NCBI GenBank assembly: GCA_949317995.1
Contig: OX439038.1
Span: 4,916,001-4,980,000, forward strand
Length of the DNA: 64,000 bases
Reading direction: 5' to 3'
Source: Acholoe squamosa
Taxonomy: Eukaryota; Annelida; Polychaeta; Phyllodocida; Polynoidae
Part shown: positions 1 through 12,587 of the stretch, in pieces
Layout: each line of letters opens with the position of its first letter
Position numbering within the stretch: the first letter of the stretch is position 1
Made by a program: the position numbers and the translations under genes
Notes under the pieces: generated by a model
The model's input: only the letters and a program-made list of their open reading frames with translations
What the model was told of the DNA's origin: nothing
Database searches by the model: none

Positions 1-109
1 AAAAGCTACTACTTGTTTGATTGTGTAATGCCCCCCAGGTGAAAGTACACATCTCTCATGTTTTGTTTAACTCCTACAATCATTGACACAAATATAACCT
101 CCTACTTAC

Positions 110-3100
110 CACCCGTTTTAAGATGTCGTCCCTGACATTCCTGTTATTATGACACATGCTCCATGCGGAGGAGTGGCTGAAGATGACAGGCGCTGATGAT
201 ACGTCCAGCGCGTCACTCATAGTGGCATGGGACACATGAGACAAGTCAACCAACATACCGAGACGGTTCATCTCCTGGACCACTGACTGAAAATACACAG
301 CAAAATTGTTAGGGTTACTTGTTGTCCAAAGATTCACATACTTTAATGAATATGGTGATGTACTAATGTCTATTTATAGAAAAAGAGAGATAATACAAAA
401 TGCCTCACTTCTTAGAAATTTAGGAGAGAATATCTACAAATAAACCATTTTGTAAAAGTAAATTGAGCATTCTCATAGAAAAATGTTAGAGACCAACCTT
501 TTTTTTCTATTATTACCATAGGGCTATGGTTGGTTTTACTTAACAATTTCATACTTTAAAAACCCCTATGGTAAAATAATAAAAAAAAAATTTAAAAAAT
601 GTCTTCTATACATACCTTCCCAAACTCAGAAAGACCATCATGGCTACCTGGACTGTCAGGGTGGTCATCTTGGGTAGAACTGTCTGCCCTGGAAATAATA
701 CATTAAGTTTTTTTTTATTGTGGTACAAAAGCTGTACACCAAATTGCCCTTCATGTATTTGTAATAATTGCCTCTCAAATTGCAGAAATATTCTAGATCT
801 TTTCAAAATCACCCTTTCTTGCTATGGCAATGTATTTCCTCTTGAAACTATTTACAGTTGCACTTTTGCACATTTTCTAAATATTTTTTCCAGTGCTCTC
901 TTTAAATGTGAATTTAGAGAATTGATGAGTTATGATACTTAAACATAATAACAATTAAAATATGGGGAATGGTTCCTTGTGAACAAATTACCATTACTTT
1001 GGTTTTGATTTTCAATGTTTAAGTAAAATACAGACACTTACCATGGCGTGTTACATGTATGTGTCAAGGTCATATAGCGGACCCCAAGGTCATAGAACAT
1101 GCGCAGGGTGGCCAGACTACTGTCTATAGAATGGCCACCCTCCAGACCCACCAGGCTTGCAATTCTTCCTGTGTTAAATGCCTCAGTTATACCTGAAATG
1201 TAACATTAACAGCCTTTTTTGTGTGTTTTTCAAACCAGGGATTCAGTCATTTCTATCTTTGATTCAACCAGATTTTAAAAATATATATTTTATTATTTTG
1301 TAGGGGCCGGCATCGTTATGTATATATTAGTGCGCTTCATCCGAGAGATGTGTTCGTGTGGTGCTCGTTCCTTCTATGCCAACCAGGTGTCGCTTTGCGA
1401 TACCCGTTTGGTACAAGGGGGGCAGCACCATGCGTGCATCCAGCTCCTACTAAGGAGCCGGATGATCCGCAGAAGAGGACTGGACCTAGTCCAGTCCTGA
1501 CGTGTTACTTCTCAGCAATAAAGGCCTACCCAAGCAGGTAGGAAGTTCTGGGGCTTTGCCCAACCTGAAATACTCGTGTTGTGTTGGTATCTCTAGAGTT
1601 AAGCGAGCCAAAGAGCCACCCAACATATAAAGTCGATACGAACCGTTACAATTTTGAAAAACTATAGACATACTTTGAGATACCATGTTAAATGCTGTAA
1701 TTGCCTGTACAAGCGCCGGGCCTTTGAATAAGCGCAGGGCTTGAATAAGTGCTGGGACTACAGGGGAATTGAAATCTTAAAATGCACTATAATTTAAGTC
1801 TTGTATAAGGGCCGGGGGCATCTATACTGGCCACTGCGGTATTTCTGAATTTCTTTCCCTTCAGTTTTTAACTTTCTTTGTGTGTATAAACAAGGTTATT
1901 TACTGACCTTGAGCAGTGGTGACAAAGGTGAAGGTATCCGGGTATTCTGTCACAAAACGCTTTATGGTGTCAAGTTGGTCGAGGCTGACTCTGACGGCGT
2001 CATGACCCTGGGTACTACAGTCCACGTAACATGACCAGAACTACAATAATTATAAAGATATTTTATCTCTCTAAACACCGCTGGTGCATTAATGCATCAT
2101 GCCAAACCTTCGGGAAAGTATCAACCCTGTAGGGTCGGATTGATGCATGAATGTAGCCCTGGCGAGTTACTCACAAGGCCTGCGTTCATGCCTCATGACG
2201 ACAGCAGCCATTAAAGGGTTAATTATGTCAAGTTGGTACAGGACCACTCTGACGGCATCATTACTGTAGAGGTATAATATTAACTGGTGCCGTCTGGCAT
2301 GGCGGGTGAGACCTGTCACCTGGTGTTCCTGAGGTTCCGGGTAGGTGGCAGCACCTATCCGGGTCTGTGGGCGTGAACCCTTTCGGGGAGAAACGGTATG
2401 ATCGGAAGTGTGTCCCTGGTTCCGGTGGTGAATATGCGAAAGTCTTTACAAGCGAAAATGGCGCCCCGTTAGCGCTTCTCCCCAAAAGACGTAACCGTCT
2501 GTGGGACACCTGGCAATGAACCGGGAGTATCTATATAAAAGGCTCCGCGCTCACCTACCAAGTCAGAGGCCATGTAGGCCTCTGTACATAACGCATGTAG
2601 ATATTATGTTATCCTAATCATATACTCACAAGGGTAACCGGAAGGTGTAAAAAAATAAAAACTGTTGGCATACACTCGGAATGCTGTCTTTGTCTTTCCT
2701 TTCGAATTACAAGACTCGAACCCCTCTGGTTAGAAAGACCAAACATTACATTACCTTGGTAAGGTTACAGCATGCAGATATTTAATCGTTGATACACTAA
2801 AGCAGTAAGATGTGCTGAATGGGTTCAACTTAATCATTACAACAGCATCAGGGGCCCATGGGCATTCATTGATTGCACAATAGAAAAAGATCTTACTCAC
2901 TTGAGCCCGAGGGGGGCACTTTCTATGTAATGTATACACATATGTGCGGCTGGCATGGGTACTTTTTCAAGAAAAAGTCCCTAGCAAGCCTCCTGTTTCA
3001 GCCACAAATGTCCCTAGCAAGCCTCCTGTTTCAGCCACAAATTTCCCTAGCAAGGGTCAACTTTCAGCAAAATACCCCGATTTATGCGGAAAAATTTTGC

Positions 3101-6100
3101 AATTTTCATGGGGATCAGCAGAGTTTTCATGAAAATAGCATGAATCAAATTCAATCTTCTCCCAAATCAGTGTAAATTTAAGACATTTTGAAATAAATCT
3201 AGGATTATTGAGTCAAAAGTGCCCTAGCAAGGGTATGCTTTCGAAGAAAAACCTAGGATTCATTTTGAGGAATTTCTTCCTGGGGCTTATTTCAAAATAA
3301 CTGACGATGTGAGAAATAATTAACTGCCGATTAAGCTTACTGTCAGTGATCTTAGTGAAACCCTCCATATTGGATTAGGTAGAGTAGTCGTAGCTCTACG
3401 GGCACTAATATATGCCACTATGATTGGCATATTGTGGATACTGTCTGACCCCAGATACTTTCTTTAAGAAAAATTAAGAAGGAGAAGGGGGGAAGGGGAA
3501 TCCTACAGTAGGCCTATACTAACCTGAGCACCCATTTGCCCCTTCCGTAACCGAGGGATGTCAGTGTGGCTGTTTCCCCATTGGACGTTGACGTCACGTG
3601 ACAGATCGATGCTGGTCACGTGGTTCTGTACCCTTCCTCTGTACACCCATGACAAGTCATTATGGCTGAAAACCAGAAGTAGAATAGGAAAGTAATAGAT
3701 GTGTTATGGTTTACAGGGGTAGACACTAAATTCTTTAGCCACTGGCCACCCGGGCCAGCAGCCTCAAAAAATATTGGCCCACTGCTAACGCTGTTGGCTC
3801 GGGATTACAGTTGGAAACATCTGTTTTGTGGAAAAAATTAAAAAGAAATTGAAAATTTGAAACTCTAATATGGGCACTTTATTAGCAATGTTCATTTAAA
3901 TTGTCATTCTCCATGTCTGCAGTAGGTCACCAATCTAGGTGGGTATATGGGGCCTCCCGGGGATTTGGGGGGTCTGAAAAAAACCTGGAGTATCTGAAAG
4001 ATATTTTTTTGTGGATAAGGTTAGGTGTTGAGGTAGCTACCCACGAAATATTTTCAGTTAAATATGAAAACTGTTTCTATGGTAACGGCCTAAACACATA
4101 ACCCTGGAAACCATGTCTTCCCAAATGATCTTAGTGGGGAATTTTCCCTTCAGGCCTGCAAAATTAATTCTCTTAGTACTGGGTGTAAGGGTTGGGTTTA
4201 GCCAGTTGCAGGTAGGATATTTGTTTTGTTCAATTACCCATGGATCATCTTCCTACAGGGCAAGCACTAGATTTTAGCTAAATTTCAGATCATGAAATAT
4301 CTATTACTTTATGTACCATTCCCTTAGTGGTAGACAATTTACAACACCTGTACCTAGGTGTATGGTATTTGCACAGACAGGTCATTCGGGTAGACATTAT
4401 AGACCTTCCCCCCCCCCGGCTATTCCAAACCATTAAGGAGAATTCAATTTCTTACACATGTGGCACTTAGGTATATGTTGGGGGTGAATGACTGTTATAG
4501 TGAAGATAGTTAAATGTATCAATTATACACAGGAGGGGCATAAACATTAATTGTTTTACCAGGCAAGAAATGCACAGAGAATCGCCATAATCATTTGCTC
4601 AAAGTATTCGCATTTCATGATGGCAAAGACACATCTGACATGAATAAAATTGCCATTTCCATGATCTCCAGGTCAAAATGGTAGACCTAGAGATCTCAAA
4701 CAGGAATACATCTTTTCCCCCTGTTATTCCAACACAGCTAAAAATAATTTTCTTGGAATCTTAAATTATCTTACCTGATGGACAAAACTACCATTTTGAA
4801 GATTTTTAATTTTCTTAAAACTGGTAGTTTTGTCCGCCACGTAAGATAATTAATCTTTTTTTCTTAAACCAAGAAAAATATTTTTACCTGTGAAACCATA
4901 AGAGAGAACTTAATTTCCTATACATGGGGCACTTTGGTATATGTGGGGGGGGGTAAATAATTGATATAGTTAAGATAGTTAAAAATGTAAACCCTGGACA
5001 GGAGGAGAATGAACATGATTTTTCAAGAAGACAGCCAAAATATGGCTGTTTTGGTGAATAACACTGATGGCCTCCTCACCGGGAAATTAATGAATTTGAA
5101 TTTGACAACATTTTTATTCGCTTTCTCAATTCCTTGGTCTACCCTACTCACGAACCTGGGATGACCAGTCCCGTACAGAAAATTTATTTTAACAGTGTGA
5201 AGCAATAAAAATGCTTACAAGAAAAGAGACAGTTTGCATACAGGTGTAGTGGTTCGTTCGTTATGTCGATATGGGTGGCTCTTAGGCTCGCTTAGTGGCT
5301 ATAAGAACTAACACAACACGAAGGGTTCGGGTTGGGCAAAGCCCTCAGTCTTCCACCCGCTCGGATTGCCTTTTATTATGAAGCACACTCAGAAGGCTTG
5401 GTAATGCATATGGAATGGACGAGGTCCAGTCCCCTTCCGCCGATTGCACGGCTCCTTAGTAGGAGCTGGATGTGAGGCATGATGCTGCCCCCTCTTGTAC
5501 CAAACGGGTATCGTGGAGCGACACCTGGTTGGCATAGAAGGAACAAGCAACACAGGAGCACATCTCTCGGGTCAGGGGCATAGGAAAAGGGGGGGCCAGG
5601 GGGGCCTGGGCCCCCCCAATCATGAAGGAGGTGGGGCCTGAGTATGTCTGGGCCCCCCCAATATTTTCCAAGAACTCATAAACACAATGGAAAAGAAGCT
5701 AAAACTTAGATTATTATGGTGATGTCATAGGGAAAATGGGGGTCTGAGCCTAAAGTCAGATCCAAAATTTACCAAAAGTTACTATATGAATTCTAAATAC
5801 GCATTATATAGACGCCATCATGCATCAGCCGACAATTCAAGGTGGTCGCGACGGTGCCCTGGCCGGGCCCCCCCCAATGAAGATTTGCTTCCTATGCCTC
5901 TGCGGGTGATCCGCACTAGTATATATACAACGATGCCGGCCCCTACACAGGCATGACGATACAGTATAGGTCAAGAATCAATAAAGTTAAACCGTTAGAA
6001 TCAAATTAACTTGTTCTCAGCTCCTTTATATTATATTATGTCAATGGCTAGAAATCGAATAAAATATGTAGTTGTATGTCATATTGACATCAGAAAATGA

Positions 6101-9100
6101 TTTTGGATTATCCTGCATAGGTATTACAAATACTGCAGGGGAAGAAGATAAGCACAAACATCGTTAATGTGTATCTATAATACATGTAACATAACACGAT
6201 AGCAATGGTTCACCTTTACATTAGGCGACCTTACACGATATCATGAAAAGCATGAAATAACCCGGTATATATCCAAGAAATCACAGTGCAAATAGAGCAA
6301 TTAATTGATCAAAGCATTTATGCTTTATTCTAACATTCCCTAAAGGCTTTCTGGGTCTGCATGATGGTTCAGAATTTGCCATATGTGCATACACGAAATA
6401 TACAAATATGTACTGGCCGCCTGCAGAGGTATTTGGCATTCTGGATGACTATGAGAGATGCACATAAACAATTATTTTTTTTCAGATTACTATAGTAACG
6501 GACTAACTCAGAATTTTCGTACAGAAAATTAAGCCATATACCTCATAGGTATCATGAGGAGGGGTCATATGCCCTACAATTATCGCAAATATAGACAAAC
6601 TGCCCCTAGGAAGGTAGGAAGGCAATCTTGGGTCCAAAATGTTGGTTTCCCTTCACATCTCAGTGGACAAATGGGTCATTTTTAGGCTAATCTAGGCCCC
6701 TGGGACCCAAAATATGCATATTGGATCATCAAAACCCATATGCGACATGAATATCTCATCAAGCCTAAAATTCTTGAAAAAGTCACCAGCCCGCACTCAA
6801 AAGTAGAGCCCATTGGCCACCAGGCCAGTGTTAGTGTCTACACCTGTTTAGACTTTGCAATGATCAATTCAATATCACTGATGACAACATAGGCTTTAAA
6901 TCATTGGAAAATCCACTATCACTCATAAAACACAGACCCTTTTGTGTTTTAACTACTCTAACAAATTCTAAGTGGATGATTACATAGGACTTCAACTTGT
7001 AATTACCCCAGGACCTTGTTTCAATAGTCTCTATGCTAGGATCAGGCCCCTACGACTTGAGAAGGGCCAAATCTTACCAGGTGATCTTAGGAATTTGGCT
7101 ATAGTGATAAAATAGCTGGCTACACTACTAGGTGATCGTACTGCCTGCTGGGTAATAGTCAGCAGATCAGTGACTCAATAAGAGACCCTGCTATGACAAC
7201 CCTCTATGTGAATAACTAGTGGGTAGTCTTTGCTGCTGCCAGCTGCACTCCCTGGCCCAAATGCACCCCATCTGCACTATTTCCCTTGTAACAATAATGA
7301 TTATGTGCCATATATATAGACTAATGACCCAAAACCTCCTGATGTAATGTACACAGTGGCCATCAGTGGCCAGTTCTCATGGATATGGAGCATAAGGGGG
7401 ACCCTGCATTGTACACTTGCATAGTAACTCGGCCTAAAAATTAAATGATGGCATGTTTTTATAACTCTTTCAGAATTTATAAGCTGTTATGTAATATAAA
7501 GTAAAATCTCATGACAATTCACGAAAAAAGGAAATTTAAGTTATAACAATCATGATCTTTGTGGTTCTTTAACACTATGACAGGTGCAGGAAAGGGAGGG
7601 CAGGGGGCTAGTCCCCCCCCCCAAAAAAAAAAAAAATAATAATGGGAAATTCCTGTTTATAAGCCTATAGAAAAGTATAGAGGGCCCCCTCAAACAAGAC
7701 CCGTGCCCCCCAATAGATATTTGCTTCCTACGCCTCTGTTATGATCAATTATCATGACACCTGTGTATAGATACTGCAGCCCTGTGCTCATTTGAACAGT
7801 GGAGTACAAACCAGACCATGAAGGAGGTATGACTGGTCACTATAGTGGCTCCTATGACTGGGTGCTATGACTTCATAGTGGTGTGTGTTGAGTTAGTAGT
7901 TGATTAAATAGTATCGGCCCGAATTGTAAATCAGCAGCAAAGGCCACTGTACTGGGTACATGACAATCTACTGTAGGGTCTATGGATTTGTACTAACAGC
8001 AGGTCCTAGTGTTTTCCAAAAATAAACTGCATTGTGCTGTAAATAGAGTCTGAGAGTGTAGGGTTTGATAGGGCAGTGGTAGATGCAGTCAGGGGCGTGG
8101 GAAGCAGTTTCAGAGTGAGTGGGACCAGGGGGGTTTTCTGCAATTTTTGACCACCCTTTGCTTGACCACGCCCATGTGCAGGGTGTAATGACATTGGTGT
8201 GAGGAATGAGGAATCCCACCATATATAAAAGGTGGTCTAGCCGTACCATCTTAGGAAATGCCTTCCTATGTACTATGACACAATAAAAGGACAACATTTC
8301 ATCACTGTCTGGTTTGATGTCATAAATGTTCATCACGATTTATGCTCAGGGCCGGAGACTTATGTTATCAGTGCAGAACAAAGGGCTTAGTTGTACAAGT
8401 GTATAGATCTGTGGATGATAACCCTCTATGGGCTGTATCAGTGCATCATGCCCATGTATAGATCTGTAGATGATAACCCTCTATGGGCTGTATCAGTGCA
8501 TCATGCCCATGTATAGATCTGTAGATGATAACCCTCTAAGGGCTGTATCAGTGCATCATGCCCATGTATAGATCTGTAGATGATAACCCTCTAAGGGCTG
8601 TATTAGCGCATTCTGCCCATGTATAGATCTGTAGATGATAACCCTCTAAGGGCTATATCAGTGCATCATGCCCATGTATAGATCTGTAGATGATAACCCT
8701 CTAAGGGCTATATCAGCGCATTATGCCCATGTATAGATCTGTAGATGATAACCCTCTAAGGGCTATATCAGTGCATCATGCCCATGTATAGATCTGTAGA
8801 TGATAACCCTCTAAGGGCTGTACCAGTGCATCATGCCCATGTGTAGATCTGTAGATGATAACCCTCTAAGGGCTGTATCAGTGCATCATGCCCATGTATA
8901 GATCTGTAGTTGATAACCCTCTATGGGCTGTATCAGTGCATCATGCCCATGTATAGATCTGTAGATGATAACCCTCTAAGGGCTGTATCAGTGCATCATG
9001 CCCATGTATAGATCTGTAGATGATAACCCTCTAAGGGCTTTATTAATGCATTATGCCCATGTATAGATCTGTAGATGATAACCCTTTAAGGCCTATATCA

Positions 9101-11411
9101 GTGCATCATGCCCGTGTATAGATCTGTAGATGATAACCCTCTAAGGGCTGTATCAGTGCATTATGCCCATGTATAGATCTGTAGATGATAACCCTTTGAG
9201 GCCTATACCAGTGCATCATGCCCATGTATAGATCTGTAGATGATAACCCTCTATGGGCTGTACCAGTGCATCATGCCCATGTATAGATCTGTAGATGATA
9301 ACCCTATAAGGGCTGTACCAGTGCATCATGCCCATGTATAGATCTGTAGATGATAACCCTCTAAGGGCTGTACCAGTGCATCATGCCCATGTATAGATCT
9401 GTAGATGATAACCCTCTAAGGGCTGTATCAGTGCATCATGCCCATGTATAGATCTGTAGATGATAACCCTATAAGGGCTGTACCAGTGCATTATGTCCAT
9501 GTATAGATCTGTAGATGATAACCCTCTAAGGGCTGTACCAGTGCATTATGCCCATGTAGAGATCTGTAGATGATAACCCTCTAAGGCCTATACCAGTGCA
9601 TCATGCCCATGTATAGATCTGTAGTTGATAACACTGTGAGGGCTGTACCAGTGCATCATGCCCATGTATAGATCTGTAGATGATAACCCTCTGAGGGCTG
9701 TACCAGTGCATCATGCCCATATAGAGATCTGTAGTTGATAACACTGTGAGGGCTGTATCAATGCATCATGCCCATGTATAGATCTGTAGATGATAACCCT
9801 TTAAGGCATATACCAGTGCATCATGCCTATTTATAGATCTGTAGTTGATAACACTGTGAGGGCTGTATTAGCACACCATGCCTATGTAGAGATCTGTAGA
9901 TGATAACCCTTTAAGGCCTATACCAGTGCATCATGCCCATTTATAGATCTGTAGAGGATAACCCTCTAAGGGCTGTATTAATGCATTATGCCCATGTGTA
10001 GATCTGTAGATGATAACCCTTTAAGGGCTGTACCAGTGCATCATGCCCATGTATAGATCTGTAGATGATAACCCTCAAAGGCCTATACCAGTGCATCATT
10101 CCCATGTATAGATCTGTAGATGATAACCCTCTAACGGCTGTATCAGTGCATCATGCCCATTGGTCGTCATGATACATCAATGAAGTGCTGGCGAGACTGC
10201 TCTCCAGCACTTCATTAGTGCATCATGCGGACCCACGAGGACTATATCAACCCATAGGGTCGGCATGATGCACTTGCGAGTGACTCGCCATGGTTCCATT
10301 CATGCATCATGACGACCAATAGGCACGATGCATTGATGCATCAGCAGTCCTTAAACGGTTAATACGAAACACAGCATGATATATTTACTACTCATTGTTA
10401 GATCTGTATTGGCCATTAGCTGGTCTGGAGCTGGTTCCGGCAACACACACTGATAAGAACTGATAAGATGGGACCAGCATGTCCCTGGAAGTGGGTGTTA
10501 ACCAGGGACGAGGTACCCATCATCGTATGTCATATCAGTGGTTTTACCTCAACCAGCGAAATTCAAAATGGCGGCTCCACTAGGCCTCCATACTGAGTCC
10601 TATATAGTTTAACTACTGTTGTACACCTGTGATTGGATTGAACTGGTAGGCATTTCTCAAGATGGTACAACTATACCTTCAAATTGAAAAGCCATTACAG
10701 CGCGGTACGTAGTGGTCACTAATGATTGCACTGGTATAACTGCCCTACCAAACCTTATATAATCACTATATTAAGTGCTCATCATACACAGCAGCCGTAG
10801 CGCATTACCTATGAACAGCAACTCTAATTTTGAGGGTATCAAATCATAGTGGCTGTGTTTAGTTGCTCCTTGTTGAGAAATGCCCCCCTGACGTTTATCC
10901 TGCATCAAACATTTTCAAACAAAGTTTCTGCTACTGAGTCTATATTTGAAATATGCATGAAATCTTTAATTATTTTATTCCATAAATAGTTTAAAGTGGA
11001 ATATTATTAAATGGAAATAAGATTGAAAGGAAAACAATAAATCACGAGCACTTACCCATCGATAAGAGGCACCTTAGACAATAAGTTCCTAGCCCTGTCC
11101 AAAGGACTCACAACTTTAGCTTTGGTTTGACCTTGAGCTTTGTCTTGACCTTGACCTTGAGGCAGGACTTGACCTTGAGCCGCCATGACAGCTACACCGT
11201 GACCTGTCGTATAGTGACTATTTGAACCTGACTTTACAGACACAGCAATGGTAGTTGCTATGACAGCCGTGCCCATAGCAACAGCGAGGAACAGCTTCAG
11301 CCATCTTGGAATTGTGAATGAGTTCTTGGAGTTTGTGACAGGTGCGATGAGTGTTTCTCCAGCCTCAACTGATTCCAGCGTCCCATACTGACGTCCGTAA
11401 TCCTGCGGCAT
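110..11411 (-). CDS. DPEP: Membrane dipeptidase (DPEP family, M19), N-terminal part
   Basis: Zinc dipeptidase of the renal dipeptidase family; known members cleave dipeptides, cystinyl-bis-glycine and leukotriene D4 at the cell surface. Exons read on the minus strand: 11411-11056, 3665-3524, 2040-1908, 1192-1042, 688-616, 286-110. All have GT-AG borders and join in one frame (344 codons); the gene continues off the left edge. The start is the ATG at 11411, just after a possible acceptor, so an upstream 5' UTR exon is likely. About 32 polar residues precede a membrane segment ([20 protein letters not shown]), then a Gln/Lys-rich stalk and the catalytic domain. All five zinc ligands of the family are visible: H and D of LIDGHND, E of GLEGGH, H of DLSHVS and H of IFSHSS. 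Human DPEP1 instead has a cleaved signal peptide and a GPI anchor, so this looks like a type II anchored form (inference). Which paralogue it is remains unknown. Confidence 0.92.
1299..1650 (+). mobile_element. Solo LTR (352 bp)
   Basis: Begins TGTAGGGGCC and ends GTTACA, with a TATA-like stretch near 1320 and an AATAAA near 1519. It is flanked by the 4-bp direct repeat ATTT (1295-1298 and 1651-1654). A second copy lies in reverse at 5245-5947. There is no internal gag/pol sequence nearby, so it is a solo LTR of an unidentified LTR retrotransposon, lying in a DPEP intron. Short ORFs inside it are not genes. Confidence 0.75.
1690..1850. repeat. Fragment of 'GCGCCGG...AATAAGCGC' inverted-repeat family
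   Basis: Repeats of 'aataagcgc' and 'caagcgccggg' match the ends and interior of the better preserved element at 11602-12121. Only a degenerate partial copy is present. Confidence 0.5.
2085..2222. repeat. Palindromic TGATGCA-family element, copy 1
   Basis: Contains 'aatgcatcatg', 'gggtcgg' and 'catgacgac' blocks and ends in 'ttaaagggttaat', as do the other members at 10161, 29636, 47077, 50541, 55447 and 57807. It lies in the DPEP intron between exons 2 and 3. Confidence 0.6.
2902..3250. repeat. Partial CCCGGGGGGCACTT-type element with short tandem repeat
   Basis: The left end (cgaggggggcacttt ... tgtgcggctgg) matches the termini of the elements at 12614-13040 and 62765-63225. Inside is a roughly 35-bp tandem repeat beginning 'ccctagcaagcctcctg'. 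The matching right terminus is not seen. Confidence 0.55.
4433..5015. repeat. Local direct duplication (~110 bp) flanking a hairpin
   Basis: Segments 4433-4552 and 4905-5015 are diverged direct copies (shared 'ggtatatg', 'agttaa', 'acaggagg' blocks). Between them, about 4765-4850, is an inverted repeat whose arms contain 'ggacaaaactaccat' and 'tggtagttttgtcc', with outer 'attatcttac' and 'gtaagataat'. No gene. Confidence 0.55.
5245..5947 (-). mobile_element. Solo LTR, reverse copy, interrupted by a MITE
   Basis: Same LTR as at 1299-1650 but on the minus strand. It runs TGTAGTGG to CCCCTACA on the plus strand and has a 4-bp duplication CAGG on both sides (5241-5244 and 5948-5951). Without the 330-bp insert and its 5-bp duplication the LTR is about 368 bp, close to the other copy. 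It is in DPEP intron 1. Confidence 0.75.
5573..5902. mobile_element. 330-bp MITE nested in the solo LTR
   Basis: Ends are CAGGGGCATAGGAA and TTCCTATGCCTCTG, an imperfect inverted repeat, with G/C-homopolymer-rich subterminal DNA. A 5-bp target duplication CGGGT flanks it (5568-5572 and 5903-5907), and the uninterrupted LTR at 1299 confirms the boundary. A related copy lies at 7573-7740. There is no coding capacity; the superfamily is not certain. Confidence 0.75.
7573..7740. repeat. Second copy of the CAGRGGCRTAGGAA MITE
   Basis: The right end 'ttgcttcctacgcctctg' matches the element at 5573-5902. The left end is diverged (ggtgcaggaaaggg), followed by poly-C and poly-A tracts. Confidence 0.5.
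8401..10160 (+). repeat. 55-bp minisatellite, 32 tandem copies
   Basis: The unit contains 'gtatagatctgtagatgata', 'accctctaagggctgtatca' and 'gtgcatcatgcccat' in that order, without spacers. The array is exactly 32 x 55 = 1,760 bp. Units differ by a few substitutions, with shared variants in neighbouring units. It lies in DPEP intron 1 and runs straight into a TGATGCA-family element at 10161. It is not coding. Confidence 0.95.
10161..10362. repeat. TGATGCA-family element at the end of the 55-bp array
   Basis: Contains the inverted pair 'aatgaagtgctgg' / 'ccagcacttcatt', then 'gggtcggcatgatgcac', 'catcatgacgaccaat' and a 'ttaaacggttaat' end. The array unit's 'gtgcatcatgcccat' is continuous with this element, so the array looks like an internal expansion of it. 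Confidence 0.7.
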
Positions 11412-11601
11412 CTGAGAAGTGTTTTATAGTTGAAGTTTTCTATTACATATTTATCATTATCATTATTTGGAATGTGTGGGTTTATATTATAATGGTCCAA
11501 ATCATTTGATGATGCTTCCTTGATGAGTAATCATCAAAAATGACCCTAAGGCCCTGTTAGTCTGACTGTCTCCTTAAATATTTTTCGCATCTCTCTTCAG
11601 C

Positions 11602-12121
11602 TACCGTATTGGCCTGTATATGCGCCGGGTATTTGAATAAGCGCCGGTCTTGAATAAGCGCCAGCAGTAAAGGGGTATTGAAATTTGAAAATCCACGATA
11701 ATTTAAGTCTTGAATAAGCGCCGGTGTGGCATGCAAAATCTGGTCCATGCAAAATCTGGTCCCCGAAATTCAATTATTTCTAAAATCCCACTTTGCCCAA
11801 ATCCTAGTTCTACGAATAGGGACAGTATCCTTAGGGTTGTTGTGCATTCAAATTCTTTTAGATCTTGGAGGATGTAATCATGGTTCTTTCCCTTCAAAAA
11901 ATAAATGTGATTTGTTTTGAGGCTATCAAAGATGTATCACTCTCCAAACAGATAACTGAATTGGTTGGCATTGGATTCTACTGTAAGGAGTCTGTTAGAA
12001 GAGTGAGCGTCCATATTTCTCACGGACCAGTTTTCGCATGTGACACCGGTCATGAATAAGCGCTGGGGGTAAACCCTACCTGAAGTTAATGAGCGCCCGG
12101 GCGCTTATACAGGACATTACG
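11602..12121. mobile_element. MITE with CCGTATTGGCCTGTATATGCGCC-like ends
   Basis: The left end after TA (CCGTATTGGCCTGTATATGC) is an inverted match to the right end (gcgcttatacaggacattacgg). The interior carries repeated 'gaataagcgcc' blocks near both ends. The TA context and short non-coding body suggest a Tc1/mariner-pogo-type MITE (inference). It lies upstream of the first coding exon of DPEP. Confidence 0.55.
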
Positions 12122-12308
12122 GTTGTACTCCTTCACTCTCTCTCCCTCACTCTCTCAGGTGCTCTTCCCTAATTTTCTAAGATAATTCAGAGTCAATACT
12201 CTGCCATGCAATGCCTACTCAAATTTTGAGACAATACACCTAGTTTCTAGCATGACTGTAGATATGTATCAAATGAATTACTCATACATCTATCTACATG
12301 TATGTACT

Positions 12309-12562
12309 ACTGTTTACACACTGAAAACATGGAAGATCCGAAACTAGTCAGCGGTGACCACTTTAGGTCCTCATGTTGACGATACCTAAAACTACAACTT
12401 TAGGTAGTCAAAATGACGACTTTAGGTCATCATCCTGACGACCTGAGTCATCAGAATGACAATACTGACAGTAGAGAGTCACCTGAGGTCGTCATTTTGA
12501 CTACCTAAAGTGGTAGTTTTAGGTATCGTCAACTTGAGGACCTAAAGTGGTCACCGCTGACT
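12309..12562. repeat. Foldback element starting CACTGAAAACATGG (right end lost)
   Basis: Long inverted arms: 'gtggtcaccgctgactag' near 12548-12564 mirrors 'ctagtcagcggtgaccac' near 12344-12361, with 'gtagttttaggtatcgtcaa' in the inner arm. The complete relative is at 33270-33562. The right terminal ~25 bp are missing here. Confidence 0.7.
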
Positions 12563-12587
12563 AGCGTCCTTATTAGGGCCCCAGACA

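Noticed and set aside
1318..1541. Two overlapping short ORFs
   Set aside because: They lie wholly inside the solo LTR and recur in the reverse LTR copy without conserved reading.
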